Source of the DNA: Clostridia bacterium
GTDB taxonomy: Bacteria > Bacillota > Clostridia > Christensenellales > Pumilibacteraceae
Assembly (NCBI GenBank): GCA_022791915.1
Contig: JAAWAB010000007.1
Coordinates: forward strand, 1-64,000
Length of the DNA: 64,000 nt
Reading direction: 5' to 3'
Below, piece by piece: positions 24,035 through 31,857 of the stretch; within the stretch, counting starts at the first letter, position 1; each line of letters starts with the position of its first letter. The position numbers and the translations under genes were made by a program. Under the pieces are notes generated by a model. The model did not search any database and was not told the DNA's origin. It saw only the letters and a list, made by a program, of their open reading frames with translations.

Positions 24035-26461
24035 TTGGCTACGGAAGAAATGCTCGAACTGATAACCGAAAAATTAAGCAAATACTTTGCGGCGACAAAA
24101 AAGACCGCAACCGAAGAGCAGGTGTATAAAGCGCTCGCGCTAGTTCTTCGCGACAAACTTTTGGAGAAAAAGCAGAAAAACAATCAAAGGGTGGTGCAGG
24201 GAAAATACAAGCGCGTATATTACCTGTGCATGGAATTTTTGTTGGGGCGCAGTTTGCGCAACAATCTTTGTAATCTGGGGCTGGAAGAAAGTGCGCGCGG
24301 CGCGCTCAAAAGTTTTGGGTATAATTTAGACAAAATATACGAGTTGGAAGCGGATGCGGGATTGGGCAACGGCGGCTTGGGGCGTCTTGCGGCGTGCTTT
24401 ATGGATAGTTTGGCAACGCTCAACTATCCCGCCATGGGGTTTTCCATTCGCTACGAATACGGATTGTTTCGCCAGAAGATTGTGGAAAACCAGCAAGTGG
24501 AATTGCCCGAGTTGTGGTTAGACAGCGGCGAAGTGTGGCAGATGCCGCGTTCGGACAAAAATTTTGAAATCCGATTGGGCGGCACGGTAAAGGAATACTG
24601 GGAGAACGGCAGGTGCCGCATAGAACACGTGAACGCCGACGTGATAGAGGCGCTTGCCTACGACGTGATGATTTCGGGCGGGGACAGCGACGGCGTGAGC
24701 GTGCTGCGGTTGTGGCGCGCGTCGGGCAAGAGCGAGTTCGATATGAAGTCGTTTACGCAGGGCGACTATATGGCGGCTATGCGTTCGGATAACGAAGCCG
24801 AACTGATAAACAAGGTTTTGTATCCGAGCGACGACCACGAGCAGGGCAAGCAACTGCGGTTGAGTCAGCAGTATTTTTTGGTGTCGGCGTCGTTACAGAG
24901 CATACTGAAAGACCACCTGAAAAACAACCCGAATCTCGACAATCTGCCCGACCTTGCCGCCATTCAGCTCAACGACACGCACCCCGCGCTTGCCGTTCCC
25001 GAACTGATGCGTCTATTGGTGGACGTGCACGGATACGATTGGGACACGGCGTGGAGCATTACCACGCGTACGATTTCGTACACAAATCACACCGTTATGG
25101 CGGAAGCGCTCGAAAAATGGAACGAGCGGCTTGTGCAACTTTTATTGCCGCGCATTTACATGATTATAAAGGAAATCGACCGCAGATTCTGTTTGTGGGC
25201 GATGGATACGTGCGGTAACTTCGATAAAGTGAATCGTATGGCGGTGTTGGGCGGCGGCATGGCGCGTATGGCGAATTTAGCCGTAATCGGCTCGCATGCG
25301 GTGAACGGCGTGAGCGCGTTGCACAGCGAAATCATAAAAGAGAGCGTGTTCCGCGATTTTTATTCGATTACGCCCGAAAAATTCACCAACGTGACCAACG
25401 GCATTGCGCACAGGCGGTGGCTTTCGCAGTCTAATCCCGGGTTGCGCGATTTGATTGCCGAACTGATAGGCGACGGGTTTGAGAAAGACGCGCAACAGTT
25501 GCAAGGACTGTTAAAATATGCCGACGACAAGCAGGTGCTCGCGCGGCTTGCGAAAATCAAGCATGAGCGCAAAACGGCATTTGCCGCATACATCAAGGAA
25601 ACGTCGGGCTTTGTTCTTAACCCCGACAGCCGCATGGATACGCAGGTAAAGCGGTTGCACGAATACAAACGGCAACTGATGAACGTGCTCAAAATCGTGG
25701 CGCAGTATCTCGATTTGTTGGATAATCCGAATAAAGACGTGACGCCGCAGACGTTTGTGTTCGGGGCGAAAGCGGCGGGCGGCTACTATCACGCAAAACG
25801 CATTATTCATTTAATCAACTGTTTGAGCGCCGAAATTCAGAAACAGCCCAAAATCAAAGAAAAATTAGACGTGCTGTTTGTGGAAAACTACAACGTGACG
25901 CGTGCCGAGCGGCTGATTCCCGCCAGCGAAGTCAGCGAGCAAATCAGTCTTGCGGGCAAAGAGGCGAGCGGCACGAGCAACATGAAATTCATGATAAACG
26001 GGGCGGTTACGCTCGGAACGCTGGACGGCGCCAACGTGGAAATCCGCGAGTGCGTGGGCGACGATAACATTTTCATTTTCGGCATGAAAACGGAAGAAGT
26101 GAACGCGCTGTGGGGCAAGTACTACCCCAGCAATCTCTATGCCGACAATCCCGAAATCCGCCGCATTGTAGACCGTTTGCGCACGGGATTCAACGGCGAA
26201 AGTTTTGCCGATATTGCCAACTATCTCATATTGGGCAGTAACAACATTGCCGACCCGTATATGTGTCTTGCCGACTACGGCGACTACGTACGTGCGGCGC
26301 GGGAAATCGACGCGGCATACGGCGACCCCATACGTTGGAACCGCATGGCGCTGATAAACATTGCCAAAGCGGGCGTGTTTGCGTCCGACCGTAGTATAGA
26401 GGACTACGCGAACAACATCTGGAATCTCAAAAAAGTAAAGAAGGCAAAGGCAAAGGCATAG
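24035..26461 (+). CDS. glgP: Glycogen/maltodextrin phosphorylase
   Basis: An 808-residue GT35 phosphorylase releasing glucose-1-phosphate from glycogen. It shows ADAGLGNGGLGRLAACFMDSLATL, NDTHPALAVPELMR, RVHEYKRQ-like KRLHEYKRQLMNV and the PLP region EASGTSNMKFMINGAV with the cofactor Lys. It uses a TTG start (24035) with GGAGG 11 nt upstream; no ATG fits the N-terminus. The C-terminus ends in a short Lys/Ala tail (KKVKKAKAKA). Last gene of the synthesis/breakdown operon. Confidence 0.96.
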   Translation: MATEEMLELITEKLSKYFAATKKTATEEQVYKALALVLRDKLLEKKQKNNQRVVQGKYKRVYYLCMEFLLGRSLRNNLCNLGLEESARGALKSFGYNLDKIYELEADAGLGNGGLGRLAACFMDSLATLNYPAMGFSIRYEYGLFRQKIVENQQVELPELWLDSGEVWQMPRSDKNFEIRLGGTVKEYWENGRCRIEHVNADVIEALAYDVMISGGDSDGVSVLRLWRASGKSEFDMKSFTQGDYMAAMRSDNEAELINKVLYPSDDHEQGKQLRLSQQYFLVSASLQSILKDHLKNNPNLDNLPDLAAIQLNDTHPALAVPELMRLLVDVHGYDWDTAWSITTRTISYTNHTVMAEALEKWNERLVQLLLPRIYMIIKEIDRRFCLWAMDTCGNFDKVNRMAVLGGGMARMANLAVIGSHAVNGVSALHSEIIKESVFRDFYSITPEKFTNVTNGIAHRRWLSQSNPGLRDLIAELIGDGFEKDAQQLQGLLKYADDKQVLARLAKIKHERKTAFAAYIKETSGFVLNPDSRMDTQVKRLHEYKRQLMNVLKIVAQYLDLLDNPNKDVTPQTFVFGAKAAGGYYHAKRIIHLINCLSAEIQKQPKIKEKLDVLFVENYNVTRAERLIPASEVSEQISLAGKEASGTSNMKFMINGAVTLGTLDGANVEIRECVGDDNIFIFGMKTEEVNALWGKYYPSNLYADNPEIRRIVDRLRTGFNGESFADIANYLILGSNNIADPYMCLADYGDYVRAAREIDAAYGDPIRWNRMALINIAKAGVFASDRSIEDYANNIWNLKKVKKAKAKA

Positions 26462-26470
26462 CGAAAGTGT

Positions 26471-26507
26471 GCCCGTATGCGGATATACAGCCGCGGGCGC
26501 CTTTTTT
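26471..26507 (+). terminator. Terminator after glgP
   Basis: GCCCG...CGGGC stem with an inner GCGG/CCGC pair, followed by six T. Confidence 0.75.
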
Positions 26508-26545
26508 GCAGAGAAGAAACCGTTGTGTAATGAGAGAAGAAAAAA

Positions 26546-26575
26546 TTGTCGTCGGAACAATCCGGCGCATATAAA
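26546..26575 (+). promoter_or_regulatory. Possible promoter of the GH13 amylase gene
   Basis: TTGTCG, 18 nt spacer, TATAAA; weaker than others here but well placed behind the glgP terminator. Confidence 0.5.
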
Positions 26576-26602
26576 AAACAAGCAGACAAGGAGGGTTACA
26601 AT

Positions 26603-28522
26603 ATGAACGAGCAGGTCAAATTTTCTCCGATGTGTCCCGCGTGCAAGTCGCCTTCGGGCGCGCTCAAAGCGGGGGATACGCTTCGCCTTACGCTCAAATT
26701 CAACCGCCCGAGCAATCCGAGCGAAGTGTTTTTGGTACTCACCAAAGACGGCGAAAGCGACGTGTACTATCCTATGGAATTTGTGGCGGTGGAGCCCGAC
26801 ACGATGATGGAATACACCGTTTCGGTGGCGGTGACGACGCGGGGTTTGTATTTCTATCATTTTATCGTGAACACCGAAGACAAGCAATACCGAATCGGGG
26901 CGGGCGACGATTTGCATGCGCTGCTCGGCAAGGGGCACGACTGGCAACTGACGGTATACGAAAGCGTGTATGCGCCGCCTTCGTTCTTAAAAGGCGGACT
27001 GATTTACCAGATTATGCCCGACCGTTTTTGCGACGGCGGGGCGCGCAACAAAACGAAGCCATATGCCCAATATCGCGACGATTGGTACGGATTACCCGAA
27101 TATCTGCCCGACGAAAACGGTAGAATCCGCAACGAGGACTTCTTTGGCGGGAACTTGCGCGGCGTGATTAAAAAATTGCCGTATTTCAAATCGTTGGGCG
27201 TTACGTGCATTTATCTGAACCCCGTATTCGAGGCGCACTCCAACCACAAATACGATACGGGCAACTACCGCAAAATCGACCCCGATTTCGGAACGGCGGA
27301 CGATTTGCGCGAATTGATTGCCAAAGCGGACAAAATGGGCATGAAAATCATGTTGGACGGCGTATTTTCGCACACGGGTGACGACAGCATATACTTTAAC
27401 AAATACGGCACCTACGACAGCGTGGGCGCGTATCAGTCGGTGCACAGCCCGTATTACAAGTGGTATACCTTCCGCGATTATCCCGACGATTACGAAAGTT
27501 GGTGGAATGTGGATATTCTGCCGCAGACGCGCGAGTGCGAACCGTCGTTTTCGGAGTATATTTGCGGGGAGGACGGCATTATCCGCTACTGGACGGAAAT
27601 GGGAATCGGCGGCTGGCGTTTGGACGTGGCGGACGAATTGCCCGACGCATTTTTGGACCGTGCGGCAAAGGCGGCGAAAGCGGTGAATCCCGACTGTCTT
27701 GTTTTGGGCGAAGTGTGGGAAGACGCGAGCAACAAAATTGCCTATTCGGCGCGGCGGCGGTATCTTACGGGCGGTCAGCTCGACAGCGTGACCAACTATC
27801 CGTTCAAAGAAGACATTCTCAATTTCGTACGGTGCGGCGACGCGCAAAGGCTGAACAACACAATCAACGTGATTCTGAACAATTACCCCAAATTCGTGGT
27901 GGATAATCTGATGAATCTTTTGGACACGCACGACACGGCGCGGCTTATCAGCGTGCTCGGCGACAGCGGCGATACGTCTACGCGCGAAAAGCGTGCAACC
28001 GCGCTCATATCCGACCCCGAGCACACGTTTGCGCTTGTGAAGATTGCGGCAACGCTGCAATACACATTACCCGGCGTACCGTGTTTGTACTACGGCGACG
28101 AGGCGGGGTTGGAAGGATTCGAAGACCCGTTCAATCGCAGATGTTACCCGTGGGGCAGAGAGAACCGCGCGTATCTGAAATTGTACAAGAAGTTGGGGGC
28201 GTTGCGTACCGAGCAAAAAGACGTTTTTGCCGAGGGGACGTACCGTAATATCACAACGGAGAACGGCGTATTTGCATTTGCGCGCGAGAGTGCGTCGGGC
28301 GAAATCATTGTGATTGCCAACCGCGGCGAGCAGCCGTATGCATTTGAGGAAAAAGGCGGAGAGTGGGTGGATTTATTAACCGACCTTCCGTTTGGCGGAA
28401 GGGTGCCGCCTTGTTCGGTCGCGGTGTTGGCGCGCGGGGTCAAACAAAAAACGCAAAAAGAAAAAGCGCCTATAAAGAAAGAAATCGAGCCACGTCGACT
28501 CTATAAAGAAAGATACGAATAA
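26603..28522 (+). CDS. GH13 alpha-amylase / neopullulanase-like enzyme
   Basis: A 639-residue cytoplasmic GH13 glucosidase (no signal peptide): an N-terminal beta-sandwich (about 10-120, CBM34-like), then the catalytic barrel with YLNPVFEAHSNHKYDT, nucleophile D in GGWRLDVADE, acid E in VLGEVWED and D in LLDTHDTARL. It probably trims glycogen or maltodextrins and so belongs to the glycogen cluster. The C-terminus ends in a Lys/Glu/Arg-rich tail. ATG 26603 has AAGGAGGG 9 nt upstream; the longer frame from 26546 lies in the promoter. Confidence 0.9.
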   Translation: MNEQVKFSPMCPACKSPSGALKAGDTLRLTLKFNRPSNPSEVFLVLTKDGESDVYYPMEFVAVEPDTMMEYTVSVAVTTRGLYFYHFIVNTEDKQYRIGAGDDLHALLGKGHDWQLTVYESVYAPPSFLKGGLIYQIMPDRFCDGGARNKTKPYAQYRDDWYGLPEYLPDENGRIRNEDFFGGNLRGVIKKLPYFKSLGVTCIYLNPVFEAHSNHKYDTGNYRKIDPDFGTADDLRELIAKADKMGMKIMLDGVFSHTGDDSIYFNKYGTYDSVGAYQSVHSPYYKWYTFRDYPDDYESWWNVDILPQTRECEPSFSEYICGEDGIIRYWTEMGIGGWRLDVADELPDAFLDRAAKAAKAVNPDCLVLGEVWEDASNKIAYSARRRYLTGGQLDSVTNYPFKEDILNFVRCGDAQRLNNTINVILNNYPKFVVDNLMNLLDTHDTARLISVLGDSGDTSTREKRATALISDPEHTFALVKIAATLQYTLPGVPCLYYGDEAGLEGFEDPFNRRCYPWGRENRAYLKLYKKLGALRTEQKDVFAEGTYRNITTENGVFAFARESASGEIIVIANRGEQPYAFEEKGGEWVDLLTDLPFGGRVPPCSVAVLARGVKQKTQKEKAPIKKEIEPRRLYKERYE

Positions 28523-28543
28523 ACGGCGGAATACAAATAAAAG

Positions 28544-28582
28544 AAAAAAGACTCTTGGACGATTTTGCCCGAGAGTTTTTTT
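28544..28582 (+). terminator. Terminator after the GH13 gene
   Basis: AAAAAAGACTCT / AGAGTTTTTTT stem with a GG/CC continuation and short loop. Confidence 0.88.
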
Positions 28583-28603
28583 GTGGAACTGCATATAATA
28601 TGA

Positions 28604-28632
28604 TTGACAAGGTTGTAAAATTAGGTTACAAT
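28604..28632 (+). promoter_or_regulatory. Promoter and operator of the toxin-antitoxin operon
   Basis: TTGACA, 17 nt spacer, TACAAT. An inverted repeat TTGTAA (28613) ... TTACAA (28626) spans the spacer and -10, the usual place for autoregulation by an antitoxin/toxin complex. Confidence 0.8.
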
Positions 28633-28663
28633 ATGACTACCATAAGAATAAGGAGGCAGTATT

Positions 28664-28960
28664 ATGAGCGGTGAAATCTCGATAAGACCGTCGAAAGACA
28701 TCCGAACGAATTATGCGGAAGTGTCCGCTTTGGCGCATAGACATCCTGTGGCAATCACGGTAAACGGCAGGGAAGATACCGTTTTGTTGAGTCATGCGGA
28801 TTTTATGGAGCAGCAACGGATGATAGGCGAGTTGCAAGACCGATTGGCGGTTTATGCGCAGTTGGCGCAATCGCAGGACGATATCAAACTCGGCAGAGTT
28901 CAGACTTTGCATGCGGCGGTTGAGAATATCTATAAGGATATCGATAATCTGGACTTATGA
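28664..28960 (+). CDS. Antitoxin, Phd/YefM (RelB) type
   Basis: A 98-residue antitoxin. The N-terminal half has the Phd/YefM pattern ISIRPSKDIRTNYAEVSALAHRHPVAITVNGREDTVLLSHADF, a DNA-binding dimer; the C-terminal helix (EQQRMIGELQDRLAVYAQL) should wrap the toxin. AGGAGG precedes ATG. It overlaps the toxin gene by 4 nt (ATGA), the usual coupling of type II modules. Confidence 0.9.
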   Translation: MSGEISIRPSKDIRTNYAEVSALAHRHPVAITVNGREDTVLLSHADFMEQQRMIGELQDRLAVYAQLAQSQDDIKLGRVQTLHAAVENIYKDIDNLDL

Positions 28961-29316
28961 AATACGCGATAAAGATAACCGATACGGCAAAGGGGCATTT
29001 GCGGGATATTGCCGTATATATTGCCGAACAATCGAAGGAAAAGGAAGTTGCCAAAAAATTCGTTGGGGAATTGGTAGCCGAATGCGATATGCTTGAAACG
29101 TTTCCGAACGGCGGCGCGAATCCCGACGACAGATTGCTTGTGAGTATGGGGTATAAATTTCTTATACATAAAGATTTTTTGCTTTTTTACACGGTAGACG
29201 AAACCGCGTGTGCCGTATATGTTCAAGCAATATTCAATGCCAAAAAAGATTATACGAGATACATGCGAAAACTGATACCGCGTGGCGGAAACAGCAAAAC
29301 GGAAAACAAGCGTTGA
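28957..29316 (+). CDS. Toxin, RelE/ParE family
   Basis: A 119-residue RelE/ParE-superfamily protein: N-terminal helix pair (TDTAKGHLRDIAVYIAEQSKEKEVAKKFVGEL), then MLETFPNGGANPDDRLLV, MGYKFLIHKDFLLFYTVDE and the final strand AVYVQAIFNAKKDY. ParE types poison gyrase and RelE types cut mRNA; the sequence does not decide which. The stop codon lies within the terminator stem. Confidence 0.9.
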   Translation: MKYAIKITDTAKGHLRDIAVYIAEQSKEKEVAKKFVGELVAECDMLETFPNGGANPDDRLLVSMGYKFLIHKDFLLFYTVDETACAVYVQAIFNAKKDYTRYMRKLIPRGGNSKTENKR

Positions 29317-29336
29317 ACGGCGCTTGTTTCTTTTTT
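29304..29336. terminator. Terminator between the toxin and the XRE gene
   Basis: AAACAAGCG / CGCTTGTTT stem, 8 nt loop, T run; convergent genes on both sides. Confidence 0.88.
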
Positions 29337-29347
29337 GTTATTTGTTG

Positions 29348-29545
29348 TTAATTAAATAATAGGTGGAAGGCAATATTCATTCTTTTTGCCATTTTGAACA
29401 GGGAGTGTAAATCGAAGTTTTTGCCGTGGGCAATTCTGTAAAAAGTGGAAATGCTGACGTTGCATTGTTTGCAAAACTCCTTTTTGGTTAAATGGTTGGC
29501 GGTTATGTAGTCCGTTATAATCCGAAAGTTTACTTTGTCGTTCAT
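29348..29545 (-). CDS. Small XRE-type helix-turn-helix regulator
   Basis: A 65-residue protein consisting of one Cro/C1-type HTH: HLTKKEFCKQCNVSISTFYRIAHGKNFDLHSLFKMAKRMNI. Its message begins after an AT-rich region with two 28-bp direct repeats, probably its operator. It is AT-rich compared with nearby genes and sits beside a toxin-antitoxin pair, which suggests a horizontally acquired patch. The ribosome site is weak (AAGGAC). Confidence 0.75.
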   Translation of the reverse strand: MNDKVNFRIITDYITANHLTKKEFCKQCNVSISTFYRIAHGKNFDLHSLFKMAKRMNIAFHLLFN

Positions 29546-29560
29546 TTGTATTAAGTCCTT

Positions 29561-29616
29561 ATGATAATATATATGAATCTTATATAGAATGATAATATAT
29601 ATGAATATTATATAGA
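29561..29616. repeat. Two tandem 28-bp AT-rich direct repeats
   Basis: Units at 29561-29588 and 29589-29616 differ at one base only and begin ATGATAATATATATGAAT. They contain possible -10 elements for the XRE gene and a partial third inverted copy follows (ATATTATTCAT). The rest of the 187-base gap to spmB contains a small hairpin, ACGGCT-aaa-AGCCGT (29641-29655), and no gene. Confidence 0.85.
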
Positions 29617-29732
29617 AATATTATTCATTTGTCACAGAGAACGGCTAAAAGCCGTATGGGAAAATAGAAAATAAAGCATTGGAATTATTTATTGGGACTA
29701 ACGGATTAACGATGGTGCGGTTTGTCGGCTGT

Positions 29733-30239
29733 CTATATATAGAACGCTATCCGACAGCCTATAACGCAGCCGAGCAGGGTGGAGAACAGGGCGACGGGAA
29801 TGGCGTAGCCTAATTTTTTAACGTTGGATTGCGAAAAGTAGATAGTGGAAATATAGAACACTGTTTCGCTTGAACCGTAGATAACGGACGCGCATTTGCC
29901 GATGTAGGTGTCTACGCCGTATTGCGTGTATACGTTTTCCAGTACGCCGATTGCGCCTGCGCCCGAAAGGGGGCGAATGAGCATCAGTTCGGTGAGTTCG
30001 CGCGGGATTCCCAAAAAGTTCATGACGGGCGATGCGGCTTTGGAAAGATAGTAGCTTACGCCGCTTTGCTTGAACACTTCCACCGCCATCATAATGGTGA
30101 GAAGGTATGGGAAAACGCTTGCCATCAAACTCAATGCACCGCGGGCGCCTTGGGTGAATGCGGAATAGGAATCTTTTTTCTTGATTGCCGCGAGCACGAG
30201 CACGGTTATGAAAATCAGCGGAATGATATATGCCGTCAT
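29733..30239 (-). CDS. spmB: Spore maturation protein B
   Basis: A 168-residue membrane protein of the nucleoside-recognition/Gate family, with the SpmB pattern TELMLIRPLSGAGAIGVLENVYTQYGVDTYIGKCASVIYGSSETVFYI. In Bacillus subtilis, SpmA and SpmB are needed for full spore core dehydration and heat resistance, but homologues occur in non-spore-formers. It starts in an ATGA overlap with spmA. Confidence 0.93.
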   Translation of the reverse strand: MTAYIIPLIFITVLVLAAIKKKDSYSAFTQGARGALSLMASVFPYLLTIMMAVEVFKQSGVSYYLSKAASPVMNFLGIPRELTELMLIRPLSGAGAIGVLENVYTQYGVDTYIGKCASVIYGSSETVFYISTIYFSQSNVKKLGYAIPVALFSTLLGCVIGCRIAFYI

Positions 30240-30859
30240 TTTGCTTTCACCGCAAGGGGAAGGGGCGCAGTTTGCTTCTTCCTTTCTTTTTTTGCGCTTT
30301 TTTTGCGCACAAACATGCCGATAAGTTTTACGAGCGCGATGCCCGTAACGGTGCTGATAATTGTGGCTATGGTGGCAGGCAGCAGAAAATCCACGGGATT
30401 TGCCGAGCCGTGTGTGGCGCGCAGTCCGATTACGGTGGTGGGCAACAGTTGCAGACTGGTGGAAGAAATCACCATGAGCATAATCATATTCTGCGACGCC
30501 CGCGTGCTACCCGTATCCATTTCGCCGATTGCCTTGATTGCCATGGGGGTAGAGGCGTTGCCCAGTCCCAAAAGATTTGCCGCCATATTCATGGTTACGT
30601 ATTTACACCCGTTTTCGTTCAAGCCGGGAAAGAGAAAGCGCACGGGTCTGCGGAGAAGTCTGCCCAGTTTATCGGCGAGTCCCGTTTTTTCGATAATGCC
30701 GAAAAAGCCGAGCCAGAATCCGTAAAGGGCGGCAAGCTCTATGGCGAGTTTTACCGAGGCGTGACTGCCCGCAACCATTGCCGTGACCGCTTTGCCCGGG
30801 TCGGTGAACAGCAGTGCCGATATCGACCCCAATAGCATGATATACCAAACTTTGCTCAT
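30236..30859 (-). CDS. spmA: Spore maturation protein A
   Basis: A 207-residue membrane protein of the Gate family, partner of SpmB. Typical parts: YGFWLGFFGIIEKTGLADKLGRLLRRPVRFLFPGL, MNMAANLLGLGNASTPMAIKAIGEMD and the last hydrophobic helices before a Lys-rich end. The start at 30859 has a TATACT -10 only 5 nt upstream and no Shine-Dalgarno site, so it may be leaderless; the open frame to 31594 is not coding. Confidence 0.92.
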   Translation of the reverse strand: MSKVWYIMLLGSISALLFTDPGKAVTAMVAGSHASVKLAIELAALYGFWLGFFGIIEKTGLADKLGRLLRRPVRFLFPGLNENGCKYVTMNMAANLLGLGNASTPMAIKAIGEMDTGSTRASQNMIMLMVISSTSLQLLPTTVIGLRATHGSANPVDFLLPATIATIISTVTGIALVKLIGMFVRKKSAKKERKKQTAPLPLAVKAK

Positions 30860-30864
30860 ACGAT

Positions 30865-30870
30865 AGTATA
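30865..30870 (-). promoter_or_regulatory. -10 element of the spmA-spmB operon
   Basis: Minus strand TATACT ending 5 nt before ATG. No good -35 at 16-18 nt; a TTGTCA lies 20 nt upstream. Confidence 0.4.
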
Positions 30871-31030
30871 TTTGCTTTTGGGACAAAACATGACAAATTG
30901 CGCACCGACAATTTTTTCGGTTTTGCAACAAAACATTTGCAAAACGGCTATGAAATGCGGGGAATGGGGAAACAAAAGCGGGGGATAATCCACATATAAT
31001 ACGGCGGAAGAGTCGTAAAAGGAGAAAAGA

Positions 31031-31396
31031 ATGGAAAAAGCGGAAAGCCGATACGTGAAAAGAGTGCGCGACGAATATGCGGAGAAGCGTCCCGATAAGT
31101 TGGACGAATTTCGGGCGCTCGACAAAAAGGCAAAATTGCCTGCGGCAATTACGGCGTATGTGCTGGGAATTATGGGTGCGCTTATGACGGGCGCGGGCGT
31201 GTGTCTTATTTTGAAGATATTCGGGGCGTCGCTGTCGTTTGCCATGCCGTTGGGAATCGCGGCGGGGTGCGCGGGGATTGTTTTGTTGATTGCCGACGCG
31301 TTTATCTATCGTGCCGTTCTGCGCGCGGGCAAACGCAAATACGGCGCAAAAATCGTGGCGCTCGGCGACGAATTGCTGGGCGACCGTTCGCTGTAA
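31031..31396 (+). CDS. Small two-helix membrane protein of unknown function
   Basis: A 121-residue protein: a charged N-terminal 35 residues (EKAESRYVKRVRDEYAEKRPDKLDEF), two transmembrane helices (about 40-62 and 68-92), and a basic C-terminus (LRAGKRKYGAKI). I do not recognise a family. AAAAGGAG precedes ATG, with a TATAAT 30 nt upstream. It is divergent from spmA and followed 10 nt later by a second similar-sized membrane protein. Confidence 0.75.
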   Translation: MEKAESRYVKRVRDEYAEKRPDKLDEFRALDKKAKLPAAITAYVLGIMGALMTGAGVCLILKIFGASLSFAMPLGIAAGCAGIVLLIADAFIYRAVLRAGKRKYGAKIVALGDELLGDRSL

Positions 31397-31406
31397 GGAA
31401 GAGAGC

Positions 31407-31673
31407 ATGCACGATTCGAGTGAAAAATGGTTGTCGGCGGTCGGCGGAGAGAGAACGTCTGCCGCAAAACCGCCGCGGAGCGGGGCGGGCTTGGTGTTTG
31501 CCTGGATAGCGGGCATTGCGGGCGCGGCTCTGTTGTGCGCGGGTTGGTGCTTGCTGTTGTTGCGAGGAATCGGAACGGCGGGCATTTTGTGCACGGCGTT
31601 GGGGCTGGCGGCGGTTACGGGCGGAGTTTTCGGGCGCGCCGCATTTTTCCGCGCGCGGAAGAAAGGAGAATAG
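31407..31673 (+). CDS. Small two-helix membrane protein of unknown function
   Basis: An 88-residue protein with a polar N-terminus (MHDSSEKWLSAVGGER), two hydrophobic helices (about 29-51 and 55-76) and a basic end (FRARKKGE). The layout mirrors its neighbour. AAGGAAGAG precedes the ATG at 31407. No family recognised; the pair probably acts together in the membrane. Confidence 0.7.
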   Translation: MHDSSEKWLSAVGGERTSAAKPPRSGAGLVFAWIAGIAGAALLCAGWCLLLLRGIGTAGILCTALGLAAVTGGVFGRAAFFRARKKGE

Positions 31674-31821
31674 GCTCTTTTCTTTATTATATATAGTAAG
31701 GCATTCTATAAAAAGATGTTGTTTGCGGCAGTGGAAAAGAAATACGGATGCGCAAATGGGTGACCGGGGCGGTAAGAACGGAAAAAAGCCAAAAACAAGT
31801 CGGATTTTTGCGGAAAATCGT

Positions 31822-31851
31822 TTGACAAACGCCTTTTTATTGTGATATACT
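31822..31851 (+). promoter_or_regulatory. Promoter of the S10-spc-alpha superoperon
   Basis: TTGACA, 18 nt spacer, TATACT. Start predicted near 31858, more than 300 nt before rpsJ. Confidence 0.88.
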
Positions 31852-31857
31852 TTTAAG

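Noticed and set aside
29561..29616. CRISPR-like array
   Set aside because: Only two directly adjacent units without spacers; they are operator-like tandem repeats. No CRISPR array or cas gene was seen anywhere in the window.
30860..31594. N-terminal extension of spmA to 31594
   Set aside because: It would run antisense through two small genes and adds sequence foreign to SpmA; the family start is at 30859.
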